NCBI GenBank assembly: GCA_050174775.1
Contig: JBFXJP010000010.1
Span: 9,418-73,417 of the forward strand
Length of the DNA: 64,000 nt
Reading direction: 5' to 3'
Origin: CAYPGJ01 sp050174775
Lineage (GTDB): Bacteria; Planctomycetota; Phycisphaerae; Phycisphaerales; UBA1924
Below are positions 7,360 to 16,275 of the stretch, piece by piece. The first letter of the stretch is position 1; every line of letters begins with the position of its first letter. The notes beneath the pieces are model-generated. The model worked only from the letters and a program-made list of their open reading frames with translations. It was not told where the DNA came from and did no database searches. Both the position numbers and the translations under genes were made by a program.

Positions 7360-9632
7360 GCGACATTCGACGGATCCTCATCGTGGACGACAACCCGGCC
7401 ATCCACGAGGACTTTCGCAAGGTGCTCGAGCGTGACGGGGCGCCCGCGAGCCTGCGCGAGCTCGAGGCCGAGATGTTCGGCACGTCGTCGGACGACACCT
7501 CGACGGGGCTGCGCTACGAGTTGATCTCGGCGCACCAGGGGGAGGAGGCGCTGGCGCGCGTCGAGGAATCGATGCGCGAGGAGCGGCCCTTCATGCTGGC
7601 GTTCGTGGATATGCGGATGCCGCCGGGGTGGGACGGGCTTGAGACGATCGAGCGCATCTGGCGCGTGGACCCACGTATACAGGTGGTGATCTGCACCGCG
7701 TACTCGGAACACCCGCGCGACGAGATGACCCGACGGCTGGGCATGACGCATCAGCTGCTGATTCTCAAGAAGCCGTTCGACAGCGCGGAGGTGGAGCAGC
7801 TCTCGGCCGCGCTGTCCGAGAAGTGGCTGCGGACGCGCGAGGCGGAGTTGACGCTGAGCTCGATGGAGCGGCAGGTCGAGCAGCGCACGTCTGAGCTTCG
7901 GTGCAGTGAGGAGCGGTTCGCGCTGGCTGCACAGGGATCGAACGACGGGCTGTGGGACTGGAATATCGAGACGGGGGAGGTGTACTTCTCGAAGCGGTGG
8001 TGGGCGATCATGGGGCGGAGCAGCGCGCCGACGGACAAGCCGGCCACGATGCAGACGTGGTTCGAGCGTGTTCATCCGTTCGATCGAGAGGGGTTTGAGG
8101 ACGCGGTTCGCGCGCACGTCGAGGGCGGCACGACACACCTGGAGCACGAGCACAGAGTGCTCGGCGCGGACGACGTGTACACGTGGGTGCTCTGCCGCGG
8201 GGCTGCGGTGCGCGGAGAGCGCGGCACGACGAGGCTCTCCGGCTCGCTGACGGACATCTCGAGACAGAAGATGACCGAGGAGGAGCTGCGCCGCGGAGCG
8301 TACTACGACCGCCTCACCGGGCTGCCCAACCGCACGCTGCTGTGCGCGAGCATCGAGCGCTTGATGCGCTCGGGGACGCCCTACACGGTGCTGTTCCTGG
8401 ACTTTGACCGTTTCAAGTACGTGAACGACAGCATGGGTCACGCGGCGGGCGATCAGCTGCTCGTGGAGATCGCGCAGCGGCTCACGGCGACGATGCGTCG
8501 CGCGAGTGAGACGACGCTGAAGGGCTCGCCGTTCTCGGTCGCGCGGATGGGGGGTGATGAGTTCGTGGTGCTGCTGGAGAACTGCAAGGAAGCGTCGGCG
8601 GCCGAGGAGGTGGCTCGCGCCCTGCAGAACGCGTTCTCATCAGCGTTTCGGATCCATGAGATGGAGGTGTTCTCGACGGCGAGCATCGGGATCGCGACGA
8701 GCCGCGCCTCGGGCTCGGCGCCTGACGAGATCCTGCGCGACGCGGACACGGCGATGTACTGCGCGAAGGCGGGTGGTCGCGCGCGGGTCGCGGTGTTCGA
8801 TGCGTCGATGCGCGAGCGGGTGATCGCGAAGCTCGCGCTCGAGACGGACCTCCGCCACGCGGTGTCGCGGAACGAGCTGTACCTCGAGTATCAGCCGATT
8901 CTTTGTGCCTCGTCCGCGCGCGTGCTCGCGATGGAAGCGCTGCTTCGCTGGAAGCACCCCCGCCTGGGGCTGGTGAGCCCTGACCGGTTCGTGCCGATCG
9001 CGGAAGAGACGGGGCAGATCGTGGGGATCGGGGAGTGGGTCGTGCGGCAGGCGTGCGAGCAGCTCGCGCTGTGGAGGTCCCGCAGCTCGGCGTTCGAGGA
9101 CGTATCGGTGAGCGTGAACATCTCCACGCGCCAGCTGGTCGATCCGGGGCTGCCTGACCTGATCGTTTCATCGCTCAATGTCCGCAGCCTGCGCCGCGGA
9201 TCGTTGCTGATCGAGGTGACGGAGAGCGCCGTCATGGACGATCTTGACTCATCGGTGTCGGTGCTCCGTCGTCTCAAGACGCTCGGTGTTGATGCGTACA
9301 TGGACGACTTCGGCACCGGGTATTCGTCGCTCAGCTGCCTCAAGCAGCTGCCGCTCGCGGGCCTGAAGCTGGATCGTTCGTTTGTGGTCCAGGCGGGGCG
9401 CACCGGGGATATGCCAGCGATCATCCATGCGGTGGTCACCCTTGCGCGGAACCTGCGGATGAGCGTGGTTGCGGAAGGTGTGGAGAACGAGGAGCAGCTC
9501 GCGACGGTGATCGCCCTGGACTGCGATCAGGTGCAGGGGTTCTTCTTCGCGAAGCCGATGCGCGGGGAGAGCGCGCTCGGCTGGATGGAGCTGCAGAAGA
9601 GCGCCACGCCGCGCGATCGCTGGGCTGCGTGA
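7356..9632 (+). CDS. REC-PAS-GGDEF-EAL cyclic di-GMP protein
   Basis: A 758-residue response regulator. The receiver domain (1-150) keeps D11, D12, phosphoacceptor D85 in FVDMRMP and a Lys in ILKKPF. A PAS domain (about 190-315) precedes a GGDEF domain with an intact GGDEF at 399-403, and an EAL domain with EAL at 527-529, DDFGTGYSSL and QGFFFAKP. The RxxD inhibitory site before GGDEF is absent (KGSP at that position). Both catalytic motifs look competent, so net cyclic di-GMP output cannot be predicted. ATGA overlap with the kinase gene indicates translational coupling and a matched pair. Confidence 0.92.
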   Translation: MSDIRRILIVDDNPAIHEDFRKVLERDGAPASLRELEAEMFGTSSDDTSTGLRYELISAHQGEEALARVEESMREERPFMLAFVDMRMPPGWDGLETIERIWRVDPRIQVVICTAYSEHPRDEMTRRLGMTHQLLILKKPFDSAEVEQLSAALSEKWLRTREAELTLSSMERQVEQRTSELRCSEERFALAAQGSNDGLWDWNIETGEVYFSKRWWAIMGRSSAPTDKPATMQTWFERVHPFDREGFEDAVRAHVEGGTTHLEHEHRVLGADDVYTWVLCRGAAVRGERGTTRLSGSLTDISRQKMTEEELRRGAYYDRLTGLPNRTLLCASIERLMRSGTPYTVLFLDFDRFKYVNDSMGHAAGDQLLVEIAQRLTATMRRASETTLKGSPFSVARMGGDEFVVLLENCKEASAAEEVARALQNAFSSAFRIHEMEVFSTASIGIATSRASGSAPDEILRDADTAMYCAKAGGRARVAVFDASMRERVIAKLALETDLRHAVSRNELYLEYQPILCASSARVLAMEALLRWKHPRLGLVSPDRFVPIAEETGQIVGIGEWVVRQACEQLALWRSRSSAFEDVSVSVNISTRQLVDPGLPDLIVSSLNVRSLRRGSLLIEVTESAVMDDLDSSVSVLRRLKTLGVDAYMDDFGTGYSSLSCLKQLPLAGLKLDRSFVVQAGRTGDMPAIIHAVVTLARNLRMSVVAEGVENEEQLATVIALDCDQVQGFFFAKPMRGESALGWMELQKSATPRDRWAA

Positions 9633-9662
9633 GCGCGCGTGCCGCCACCCCGACCCATACCT

Positions 9663-10532
9663 TCACTTGCCCTTTGCATGAATCAGATGCGGCCAGTGCT
9701 GACTCGCTTTGTTGTAACTGATCTGGACATCCTCGTTGAAGAGGCGGTACGCCTTCTGTGAGTTCTGCAGAACGAGCCGTCCGCTCACGATCTGCCAGAT
9801 CGTGGGGTCCGCCGTCGAGACTCTGTTGATCGAGGCCGCGTAACCGCAGTATCCGCCGAACAGCGGTGTGTACGCCTCCGGAGATGACTCGAACATGGCC
9901 TTGTGCTCGGGGGAGACGAACCTGTACGTGGCGCCGTCGTGCGTCGCCGTGAACGGCGCGGCGCCCTTTACTGCCTTCCCGTCCGTGAAGTACGCGACAG
10001 GGTCGTAACCCTCGATCGCAAGACCCTCGCCGTCCACGCTCACGAGCCTCTTGATCGGCTTTGCGTGCGCGGAGACGAGTGAGGGCCAACTCGCGTCCGC
10101 GTTCGCGAGGCACTGCGTGGGCATTTCATGCCAGAGATCCCATGCCCTCCGGTTCTTCTGGAGGAGCAGTCTCGAATCCACGATCTCCCATCGCGTCGGA
10201 TCGGCGGACGCGAGTCTGTTGATCGAGGCCGCGTACGCGCAGTGCCCGCCGAACTGCGGCACATACTTCTCCGGGTCCGCTGCGAACAGCTCGAGGTGCT
10301 CCTGTGACGCGAAGTGATACACGGCGCCGCGGTAAGCCGAGACGAATCGCGGATTTCCTTTCTGCGCTCGTCCGAGCGTGAAGTACGCGACCGGGTCGTA
10401 CCCGCCGATCGCGAGTCCCGTGTCATCCACGCTGACCAGTGCGACGGCGGGCTCAGGCGCATGATCTGCCCACGCTGGAGCCGCGATGAGAGCAACTGCG
10501 GCAATGATTGGAATGATCGTCCGTCTCTTCAC
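9663..10532 (-). CDS. Exported tandem YHS-domain protein
   Basis: A 289-residue protein with a signal peptide (KRRTIIPIIAAVALIAAPAWA) and two homologous units, about residues 34-150 and 165-280. Each has GYDPVAYFT, a HF/RFVS..EH..MF motif and a GGxCxYAASIN end, the YHS signature. YHS domains occur in metal and copper-related proteins, but no bound metal can be assigned from sequence. The start is GTG 10530-10532, with AGGAG 10 nt upstream, rather than the longer open frame to 10601. It converges with the GGDEF-EAL gene. Confidence 0.83.
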   Translation of the reverse strand: MKRRTIIPIIAAVALIAAPAWADHAPEPAVALVSVDDTGLAIGGYDPVAYFTLGRAQKGNPRFVSAYRGAVYHFASQEHLELFAADPEKYVPQFGGHCAYAASINRLASADPTRWEIVDSRLLLQKNRRAWDLWHEMPTQCLANADASWPSLVSAHAKPIKRLVSVDGEGLAIEGYDPVAYFTDGKAVKGAAPFTATHDGATYRFVSPEHKAMFESSPEAYTPLFGGYCGYAASINRVSTADPTIWQIVSGRLVLQNSQKAYRLFNEDVQISYNKASQHWPHLIHAKGK

Positions 10533-10646
10533 GATTCTGTGTCTCCTGGTGTGATGTCGAGTGTGAGATGCCACTCGATTCGGAACGCGACCACGTCCCA
10601 CACACCACGGAGATGCGTGCCGCCGGTCGCTGATCTCGCGGAGGCA

Positions 10647-13436
10647 TTAGCTTCGGCGGCGGTCGCCGTTCATGGCCTCCGCTTCGAGCAGAAGCGTGAT
10701 CAGCGCAGTCCAACCCGTCTGGTGTGACGCTCCGAGCCCGCGCCCCGTCTCCGGGTGGAAATGCTCGTGGAACAGCACCAGGTCCTTCCAGCGCGGGTTT
10801 TGAGCGAAGGCGCGGTCATCGGTAAGGCACGGGCGATGACCGTGCTCGTGGGCCGTGAAGAGCCGGATGAGTCGTCGGCGTATCTCGCTCGCGGCTTCGG
10901 AGAGTCGTACGCGCTTCCCTGAGCGTGCCGGGCACTCCACGGTGAGCGTGTCGCCGTAGAAATGGTCGTATCGCTCGAGCGCCTCGATGATGAGAAAGTT
11001 GAGCGGGAACCAGATCGGGCCGCGCCAGTTGGAGTTGCCCCCGAAGATGCCCGTGGTGGACTCTCCGGGTGTGTATTCGACACGGTGGTCCGTGCCGTTG
11101 AGATGAATGACGTAGGGGTTCTGCTCGTGGTAACGAGAGATCGAGCGGATGCCGTAGGGGGAAAGGAACTCGTTCTCGTCGAGCAAGAGTTGCAGCAGAC
11201 GCTCGAGCCGGTCGCGCGTCGGAATCGCGAGCAGCCGCATCCCGCTCCCTGTCTCCATGTTCGGGTCGCCCGCGTGCGCGCACGCGCATGTCGAGTGCCA
11301 CGGGAGATCCTGCCGATGGTCCAGGAACCACTGCATCCGCTTCTTGAAGCCCGGGAGACGGTCGATGACGTCGTTCTCGAGCACCTCCACGGCCAGCATC
11401 GGCACGATGCCCACAAGTGATCGCACGCGGAGCGGCTCGGTGTGCTCGTTCATGAGAAGGCGGTCGTAATAGAACCCGTCCTGCTCATCCCAGAGCCCGG
11501 CCCCACCGGCTGTGTTGATCGCATCCGTGATCGCGACGAAATGCTCGAAGAACTTGGACGCAACATCTTCGTAAGCGGGGTCCTCGCGGGCGAGCTCGAG
11601 CGCCATCGAGAGCATGGCGCCGCAGTAGAAGGCCATCCATGCGGTGCCGTCGGCCTGCTCCAGGGCATGCCCCATGGGCAACGGTTTGGAGCGATCGAAG
11701 ACGCCGATGTTGTCGAGGCCGAGGAAACCGCCCGCGAAGAGGTTTCGTCCATCGGGGTCCTTGCGGTTCACCCACCAGGTGAAATTGAGCATGAGCTTCT
11801 GGAAGACACGAGCCAGGAACAGGCGGTCTCGTTGCCCGCGTTTGCCCGTCATCTTGTAGACGCGCCAGCATGCCCACGCGTGGACCGGCGGGTTGACGTC
11901 CCCCAGCGCGAATTCGTACGCCGGGATCTGGCCGTTCGGGTGCATGTACCACTCGCGGAGCATCAGGATCAGCTGTTCCTTGGCAAAGTGCGGGTCGACG
12001 CGCGACATCGGAAGCATGTGGAAGGCCAAGTCCCATGCGGCGTACCACGGGTATTCCCACGTGTCCGGCATCGAGATCACGTCGCGGTTGAAGAGGTGTG
12101 TCCACTCTGCGTTTCGCCCGCGCCGACGATCCCGCGGAGGCGCCGGCTGGAGTCGGTCTCCGCGCAGCCAGTCCTTGACCACGTAGTGATAGAACTGCTT
12201 GCTCCAGAGCAGGCCCGCGTTCGCCTGTGTGGCGATCTCCCGGTGTTCCGGCGGGAGCGCGGCGTGCAGCGACGCCCTCAGGTGTTCCCGGCACTCGCGC
12301 TGTCTATCCGCGAATGTCTTCTCGAACGACTCCCCGAACGCGTCCGCAAGCTCACCCCCATCCCGGGTGAGCCGCAAGCGGAGCGTGATGGACGCCCCTC
12401 CATCGACGGCGAGACGGAACCAGGCCGCGCCCTTTGTGCCCACTCCATCCTCGTTGACTGCATCTTCACGCGCGTGGATGACGCGCTCGTGGAACCCGTC
12501 CTTGACATGGTCAGACTCGTTCTCGGCGCCCCAGAGCCGACGAGCGTTCGTGTTGTTTTCCGTGAACAGCAGCTCCGGCGCCGCACCGTCGACGTCGTCG
12601 ATCCGGAGCGTGAACCTGCCCAGGGTGGCGTGATCCGCATCGATGCGGTTCTGCGCAACGCGGCGCAGGCTTGGCCTGCGGTCGCCCTGCTCCTCCTCGC
12701 CGTCGTTCCACGACCATGTGTTGCGGAACCACAGCGTCGGAAGCACGTGGATCTCCGCTCGCTCGGGCCCGCGATTGTGCACGTGTAGGCGCACGCAGAT
12801 GTCCTCTGTGTCGTGCTTCGCGTACTCCGTCTCCACTTCCCACACCCGAGACTCGTCGTACACACCGGTATCCCAAGCCTCAAATTCGCGCTCGTGGCGC
12901 CCGCGTTGCGCGTTTTCACGAACGATTACGGTATACGGATATTCCGCCTGCGGGTACACGTACATGGCGCGCATGTAGGCGTGGGTAGGAGAAGACTCCA
13001 GGAAGAAGTAGTGCTCTTTGACGTCCTCGCCGTGATTCCCTTCAGGCCCGGTCAGGCCGAAGAGCCGCTCTTTGAGGATCGGGTCCTTCCCGTTCCAGAG
13101 CGCGAACGCGAAGCACATGCGACACTCGCGGTCACAAATGCCGAGCAGTCCGTCCTCTCCCCATCGGTACGCGCGTGAGCGCGCATGATCGTGCGGGAAC
13201 GTCGTCCAGCAGGAGCCGTCGGGTGAGTAGTCTTCACGAACCGTTCCCCACTGCCGCTCCGACAGGTACGGCCCCCACCGTTTCCAGTTGGCTTTGCGCT
13301 TCGCGTCGAGCGCGAGGCGCGCCGCTTCGGTGTTTCCGTGCGGCGCCTCGGACGGGCTCTGTGTCGCGTGGGTCGTTGGTCCCCGCACGACCCCCTCCTC
13401 CCGCCGCGACGTCGTGCGCTGCTTGGCCATGGTCAT
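10647..13436 (-). CDS. GH63-like / MGH1-like alpha-glycoside hydrolase
   Basis: A 929-residue cytosolic protein matching the bacterial group annotated as glucosidase or MGH1-like glycoside hydrolase, clan GH-G (alpha/alpha)6 barrel. Conserved landmarks are KQFYHYVVKDWLRGD, WEYPWYAAWDLAFHMLPM, GQIPAYEFALGDVNPPVHAWA and NSNWRGPIWFPLNFLI. The substrate is probably a small alpha-glycoside such as a mannosyl- or glucosyl-glycerate/glycerol, but this is unproven. No signal peptide is seen. The start ATG 13434-13436 overlaps the VOC gene stop by ATGA; a second ATG lies two codons downstream. It is the last gene of the GMC-VOC-GH operon. Confidence 0.82.
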   Translation of the reverse strand: MTMAKQRTTSRREEGVVRGPTTHATQSPSEAPHGNTEAARLALDAKRKANWKRWGPYLSERQWGTVREDYSPDGSCWTTFPHDHARSRAYRWGEDGLLGICDRECRMCFAFALWNGKDPILKERLFGLTGPEGNHGEDVKEHYFFLESSPTHAYMRAMYVYPQAEYPYTVIVRENAQRGRHEREFEAWDTGVYDESRVWEVETEYAKHDTEDICVRLHVHNRGPERAEIHVLPTLWFRNTWSWNDGEEEQGDRRPSLRRVAQNRIDADHATLGRFTLRIDDVDGAAPELLFTENNTNARRLWGAENESDHVKDGFHERVIHAREDAVNEDGVGTKGAAWFRLAVDGGASITLRLRLTRDGGELADAFGESFEKTFADRQRECREHLRASLHAALPPEHREIATQANAGLLWSKQFYHYVVKDWLRGDRLQPAPPRDRRRGRNAEWTHLFNRDVISMPDTWEYPWYAAWDLAFHMLPMSRVDPHFAKEQLILMLREWYMHPNGQIPAYEFALGDVNPPVHAWACWRVYKMTGKRGQRDRLFLARVFQKLMLNFTWWVNRKDPDGRNLFAGGFLGLDNIGVFDRSKPLPMGHALEQADGTAWMAFYCGAMLSMALELAREDPAYEDVASKFFEHFVAITDAINTAGGAGLWDEQDGFYYDRLLMNEHTEPLRVRSLVGIVPMLAVEVLENDVIDRLPGFKKRMQWFLDHRQDLPWHSTCACAHAGDPNMETGSGMRLLAIPTRDRLERLLQLLLDENEFLSPYGIRSISRYHEQNPYVIHLNGTDHRVEYTPGESTTGIFGGNSNWRGPIWFPLNFLIIEALERYDHFYGDTLTVECPARSGKRVRLSEAASEIRRRLIRLFTAHEHGHRPCLTDDRAFAQNPRWKDLVLFHEHFHPETGRGLGASHQTGWTALITLLLEAEAMNGDRRRS

Positions 13437-14473
13437 CGAACGATATCTCCTCGGTTGCGCGTCTGCGGCAGGCCCTCCGAGGCCTGCAGCGCCAGCACCG
13501 CGTGCCCGTCCGGGTCGCGAAACAACACGCCCGCTCTGCCTTCGCGCACGGACGCGGTCACTGCGGCTGATACCCTGCGTCCACCACCCAGCACCACATC
13601 CTCCGCGGCCTCTGTGACCTCGTCGACGCTCACGACGATCTGCCAGTGGGCCAGGTCGTTCGCTGCGAGATCGCTCGGGAATGGCTCACAGTCCCTCGGC
13701 TCGATGTACTCGAGCAGCTCGACCCCAGGTCCGTGCGCGGCACGTAACGCGGTGATGCGCAAGGATGCGCCGAGCACGCTGTTCAATCGCTCTTGCTCAG
13801 GGCCGTGATTGCGGCTCTCGCCGACTACGCGCAGGCCGAGCATGTCGCGATAGAACTCGAGGGATCGCTCGGTGTCGCGCACGACGATCGCGGTGTGATC
13901 GATCCCGAGGAACAGCCGTTCAGTCGGCTCGCGCCAGCGCGGATGGCCCTTCCCGTCGGGGAACCAGATGATCTCCAACGCGTGCCCGTCCGGGTCCTTG
14001 AAGTAGAACGCGCGGATGCCACCGGCGCTCCGGTTCCACTCCGGCAGGGTCTGCGGCGATGGCGACGCGTGACGGACGCTCGCACGGCGCAGCGCCTCGT
14101 ACGCCTCATCCATATCGCGCACCACGATCGCGATGTGCTGGAACCACTGGTCGCACGACCGCCATGTCTCCGGCACGGATCGGCCCTCGGGCGCAAGGAA
14201 CTGCGTCAGCTCGATCGTCTCGCTGCCCAGCCGCATCGTCGCTGTGCGCGTATGCGCGGCGAACACGCCCGTGACGTGCTCCAGTGTCTCTCCCTCATCC
14301 TCCTCGATCTTCATCAGCTCGAACGCCAGGACATCCCGGTAATACGCAATCGACCGATCCAGGTCTCGGACCGTGACGCCGAGCGCCTCGACACCGAGCA
14401 CCCGTGCCGCGAGCGCAGGCGCGCACGCGAGAACGATCACCAGCAGGCGGAGCCCTACGCCCATGACCCTCAT
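13433..14473 (-). CDS. Exported double VOC (glyoxalase-fold) protein
   Basis: A 346-residue protein. The signal peptide MRVMGVGLRLLVIVLA is followed by two VOC modules, about 25-190 and 195-340. Each opens like GVTVRDLDRSIAYYRDVL or TAIVVRDTERSLEFYRDML and ends in a DPDGHA metal-site strand. VOC folds bind a divalent metal and act as isomerases, dioxygenases or binding proteins, so the activity here cannot be named. ATG 14471-14473 overlaps the GMC stop by ATGA, and its own stop overlaps the GH start by ATGA. An exported VOC protein coupled to two cytosolic enzymes is unusual. Confidence 0.82.
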   Translation of the reverse strand: MRVMGVGLRLLVIVLACAPALAARVLGVEALGVTVRDLDRSIAYYRDVLAFELMKIEEDEGETLEHVTGVFAAHTRTATMRLGSETIELTQFLAPEGRSVPETWRSCDQWFQHIAIVVRDMDEAYEALRRASVRHASPSPQTLPEWNRSAGGIRAFYFKDPDGHALEIIWFPDGKGHPRWREPTERLFLGIDHTAIVVRDTERSLEFYRDMLGLRVVGESRNHGPEQERLNSVLGASLRITALRAAHGPGVELLEYIEPRDCEPFPSDLAANDLAHWQIVVSVDEVTEAAEDVVLGGGRRVSAAVTASVREGRAGVLFRDPDGHAVLALQASEGLPQTRNRGDIVR

Positions 14474-16050
14474 CGAGCGCTCCCTTCTGCAACGCCGCAC
14501 GCCACGCCGCACCCGAGACGGTCCAGGATCACGTCTCCCACCCGCAGCGCGTTCGCCATGATCGTGAGCGACGGGTTCACGGCCGCGCTCGATGGAAAGA
14601 ACGACCCGTCCGCGACATACAGGTTGTCCAGATCGTGCGCCTTGCAGTCGCGATCCAGCGCGCTCTTCGACACGTCGTCTCCAAACCGCACCGTGCCGCA
14701 CTGATGGCTCACCCCGGATATCCCCAGCCGAGCCTTCAGAAACACCGGCGCTGCTCTTGAATGCAACGCCTCGGTGCGCGTGAGAGTGTCCTCCATCTTG
14801 CGTTCGAGTCGGTCGTACGCCTTGGTGTTGTTCGGGCTATACGCCACCTTCAGGCTTCCATCTGCCGAGATACGCACGCAGTTCTCGGGGTCGGGCAGGT
14901 CTTCGCTCGTGAGAAAGAAGTCGACAGAACGGCGCAGAACGTCTTGCGCGGACCAACCCGAGAGCGCGTCGCCCTGCGCCCATCGCACCGTGCCCTCGTC
15001 CGGCTTGCCCATGAGCTGTGCCGTGCCGAGCGGGAGGGACGAATCCTCCGCCCCTCGGTAGAAATCGGTCATGCCGAGCGTCTTTTGGAACACGGCGTCG
15101 TTCTCCCGTTCGCACACGGCCAGCAGCACCCCGTTGAGATGCTTCATGAGATGCCGACCCACTACCCCTGACCGATTCGCCAGACCCGCGGGATGCAGCT
15201 CGCTCGCAGAGCGGAGCAGCAGCACTGCGGTGTTGATCGCCCCGCACGCCACGACAACGATGTCCGCACGCACACGCACCTGCTCTCCGTCTCGCGTTGC
15301 CACGACCGTCGTCACCCGATGCCCGGACACGTCCGTCTCGAGCCGGTCCACACGGCAGCGCGTCAGCATCGTCACGTTGTCCCATGCCAGCGCCGCCTCC
15401 ACACCCACCACGTGCGCATCGGCCTTCACCTCGGTTGGGTCGGGGTACCCATCGAACCTGCTCAGCCGCACCGGCGCCGCACCGGGCCGCGCGCAGATGC
15501 GCACGCCGATCGGCACGGGGAACGGCCTGTGCCCGAGCGTCCGCAGGTCTTGTGCGAGTTCCGCGATCCGCTCCTCGTGCGCGATCGGCGGGTACGGCAG
15601 CGCATCGGACCTCCAGGGTTCGCAGGGATCGATGCCCGATTGCCCGTGCGCCCAGTACAACCGCTCTGCCTGCCCGTAATACGGCTCGAACTCGTCGTAC
15701 CGCACGGGCCACGCCGGCGAGACGCCGCCGTAGTGGCGCACCTCTTCAAAGTCATCCTCGCGCATGCGGAGCAGCGCCGCTCCATACACCTTCGTATTCC
15801 CACCGACGCAGTAGTGGGTAAAGGGCGTGAACCGCTGCCCGTCGGCATCGAGCCATGCTTCCTTCGCGCGGTAGCGGGCATCCTCGAACACCGCGCGCTC
15901 GTCCCAGTTCGCTTCTTCGCGCGGCAGGTAGTCGCCGCGCTCGAGGATCAGGATTCGCTTGCCCGATGGCGCGAGACGGTGAGCGATCGTCCCGCCCCCG
16001 GCGCCCGATCCGATGATGACCACGTCATACCGCGCGTCCGGGCTGTGCAT
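14470..16050 (-). CDS. GMC-family FAD oxidoreductase
   Basis: A 526-residue glucose-methanol-choline oxidoreductase. The FAD motif VVIIGSGAGGGTIAHRLA lies near residue 9-26. Other landmarks are GGNTKVYGAALLRM, a substrate-domain His-Gln in GVSHQCGTVRFG, and the C-terminal NLYVADGSFFPSSAAVNPSL with the catalytic-side Asn. Such enzymes oxidise sugar or alcohol hydroxyls. The start is ATG 16048-16050, with AGGGAG 6 nt before it; the longer frame to 16155 is rejected. It leads the GMC-VOC-GH63 operon, which suggests oxidation and hydrolysis of a sugar derivative. No Tat signal is seen. Confidence 0.88.
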   Translation of the reverse strand: MHSPDARYDVVIIGSGAGGGTIAHRLAPSGKRILILERGDYLPREEANWDERAVFEDARYRAKEAWLDADGQRFTPFTHYCVGGNTKVYGAALLRMREDDFEEVRHYGGVSPAWPVRYDEFEPYYGQAERLYWAHGQSGIDPCEPWRSDALPYPPIAHEERIAELAQDLRTLGHRPFPVPIGVRICARPGAAPVRLSRFDGYPDPTEVKADAHVVGVEAALAWDNVTMLTRCRVDRLETDVSGHRVTTVVATRDGEQVRVRADIVVVACGAINTAVLLLRSASELHPAGLANRSGVVGRHLMKHLNGVLLAVCERENDAVFQKTLGMTDFYRGAEDSSLPLGTAQLMGKPDEGTVRWAQGDALSGWSAQDVLRRSVDFFLTSEDLPDPENCVRISADGSLKVAYSPNNTKAYDRLERKMEDTLTRTEALHSRAAPVFLKARLGISGVSHQCGTVRFGDDVSKSALDRDCKAHDLDNLYVADGSFFPSSAAVNPSLTIMANALRVGDVILDRLGCGVACGVAEGSAR

Positions 16051-16209
16051 GATCGCTCCCTGGCCGCGCTCGCAACGCGGGCCCGCGCGCCCGCGCCGCG
16101 AGCCGGCGTGTTCGTCACCCTCTGATGCCGATCCGCACCGGACGTTGCGCGACATCGCGCTGCTTCACCCAGCCCCGTGCCGAACTCATCCGCTTCTTGC
16201 AGAACCCCC

Positions 16210-16237
16210 TTGTTTCGTGCGCAGCCGTTCGTACATT
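16210..16237 (+). promoter_or_regulatory. Candidate promoter for the dockerin gene at 16276
   Basis: TTGTTT (16210-16215) and TACATT (16232-16237) are separated by 16 nt, in the divergent gap between the GMC operon and the following exported-protein gene. The expected start lies about 30 nt before the GTG codon. Sequence resemblance only. Confidence 0.33.
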
Positions 16238-16275
16238 GAGTCCGAACGAGTCGTTATGACCCCCGGAGCACCGCC

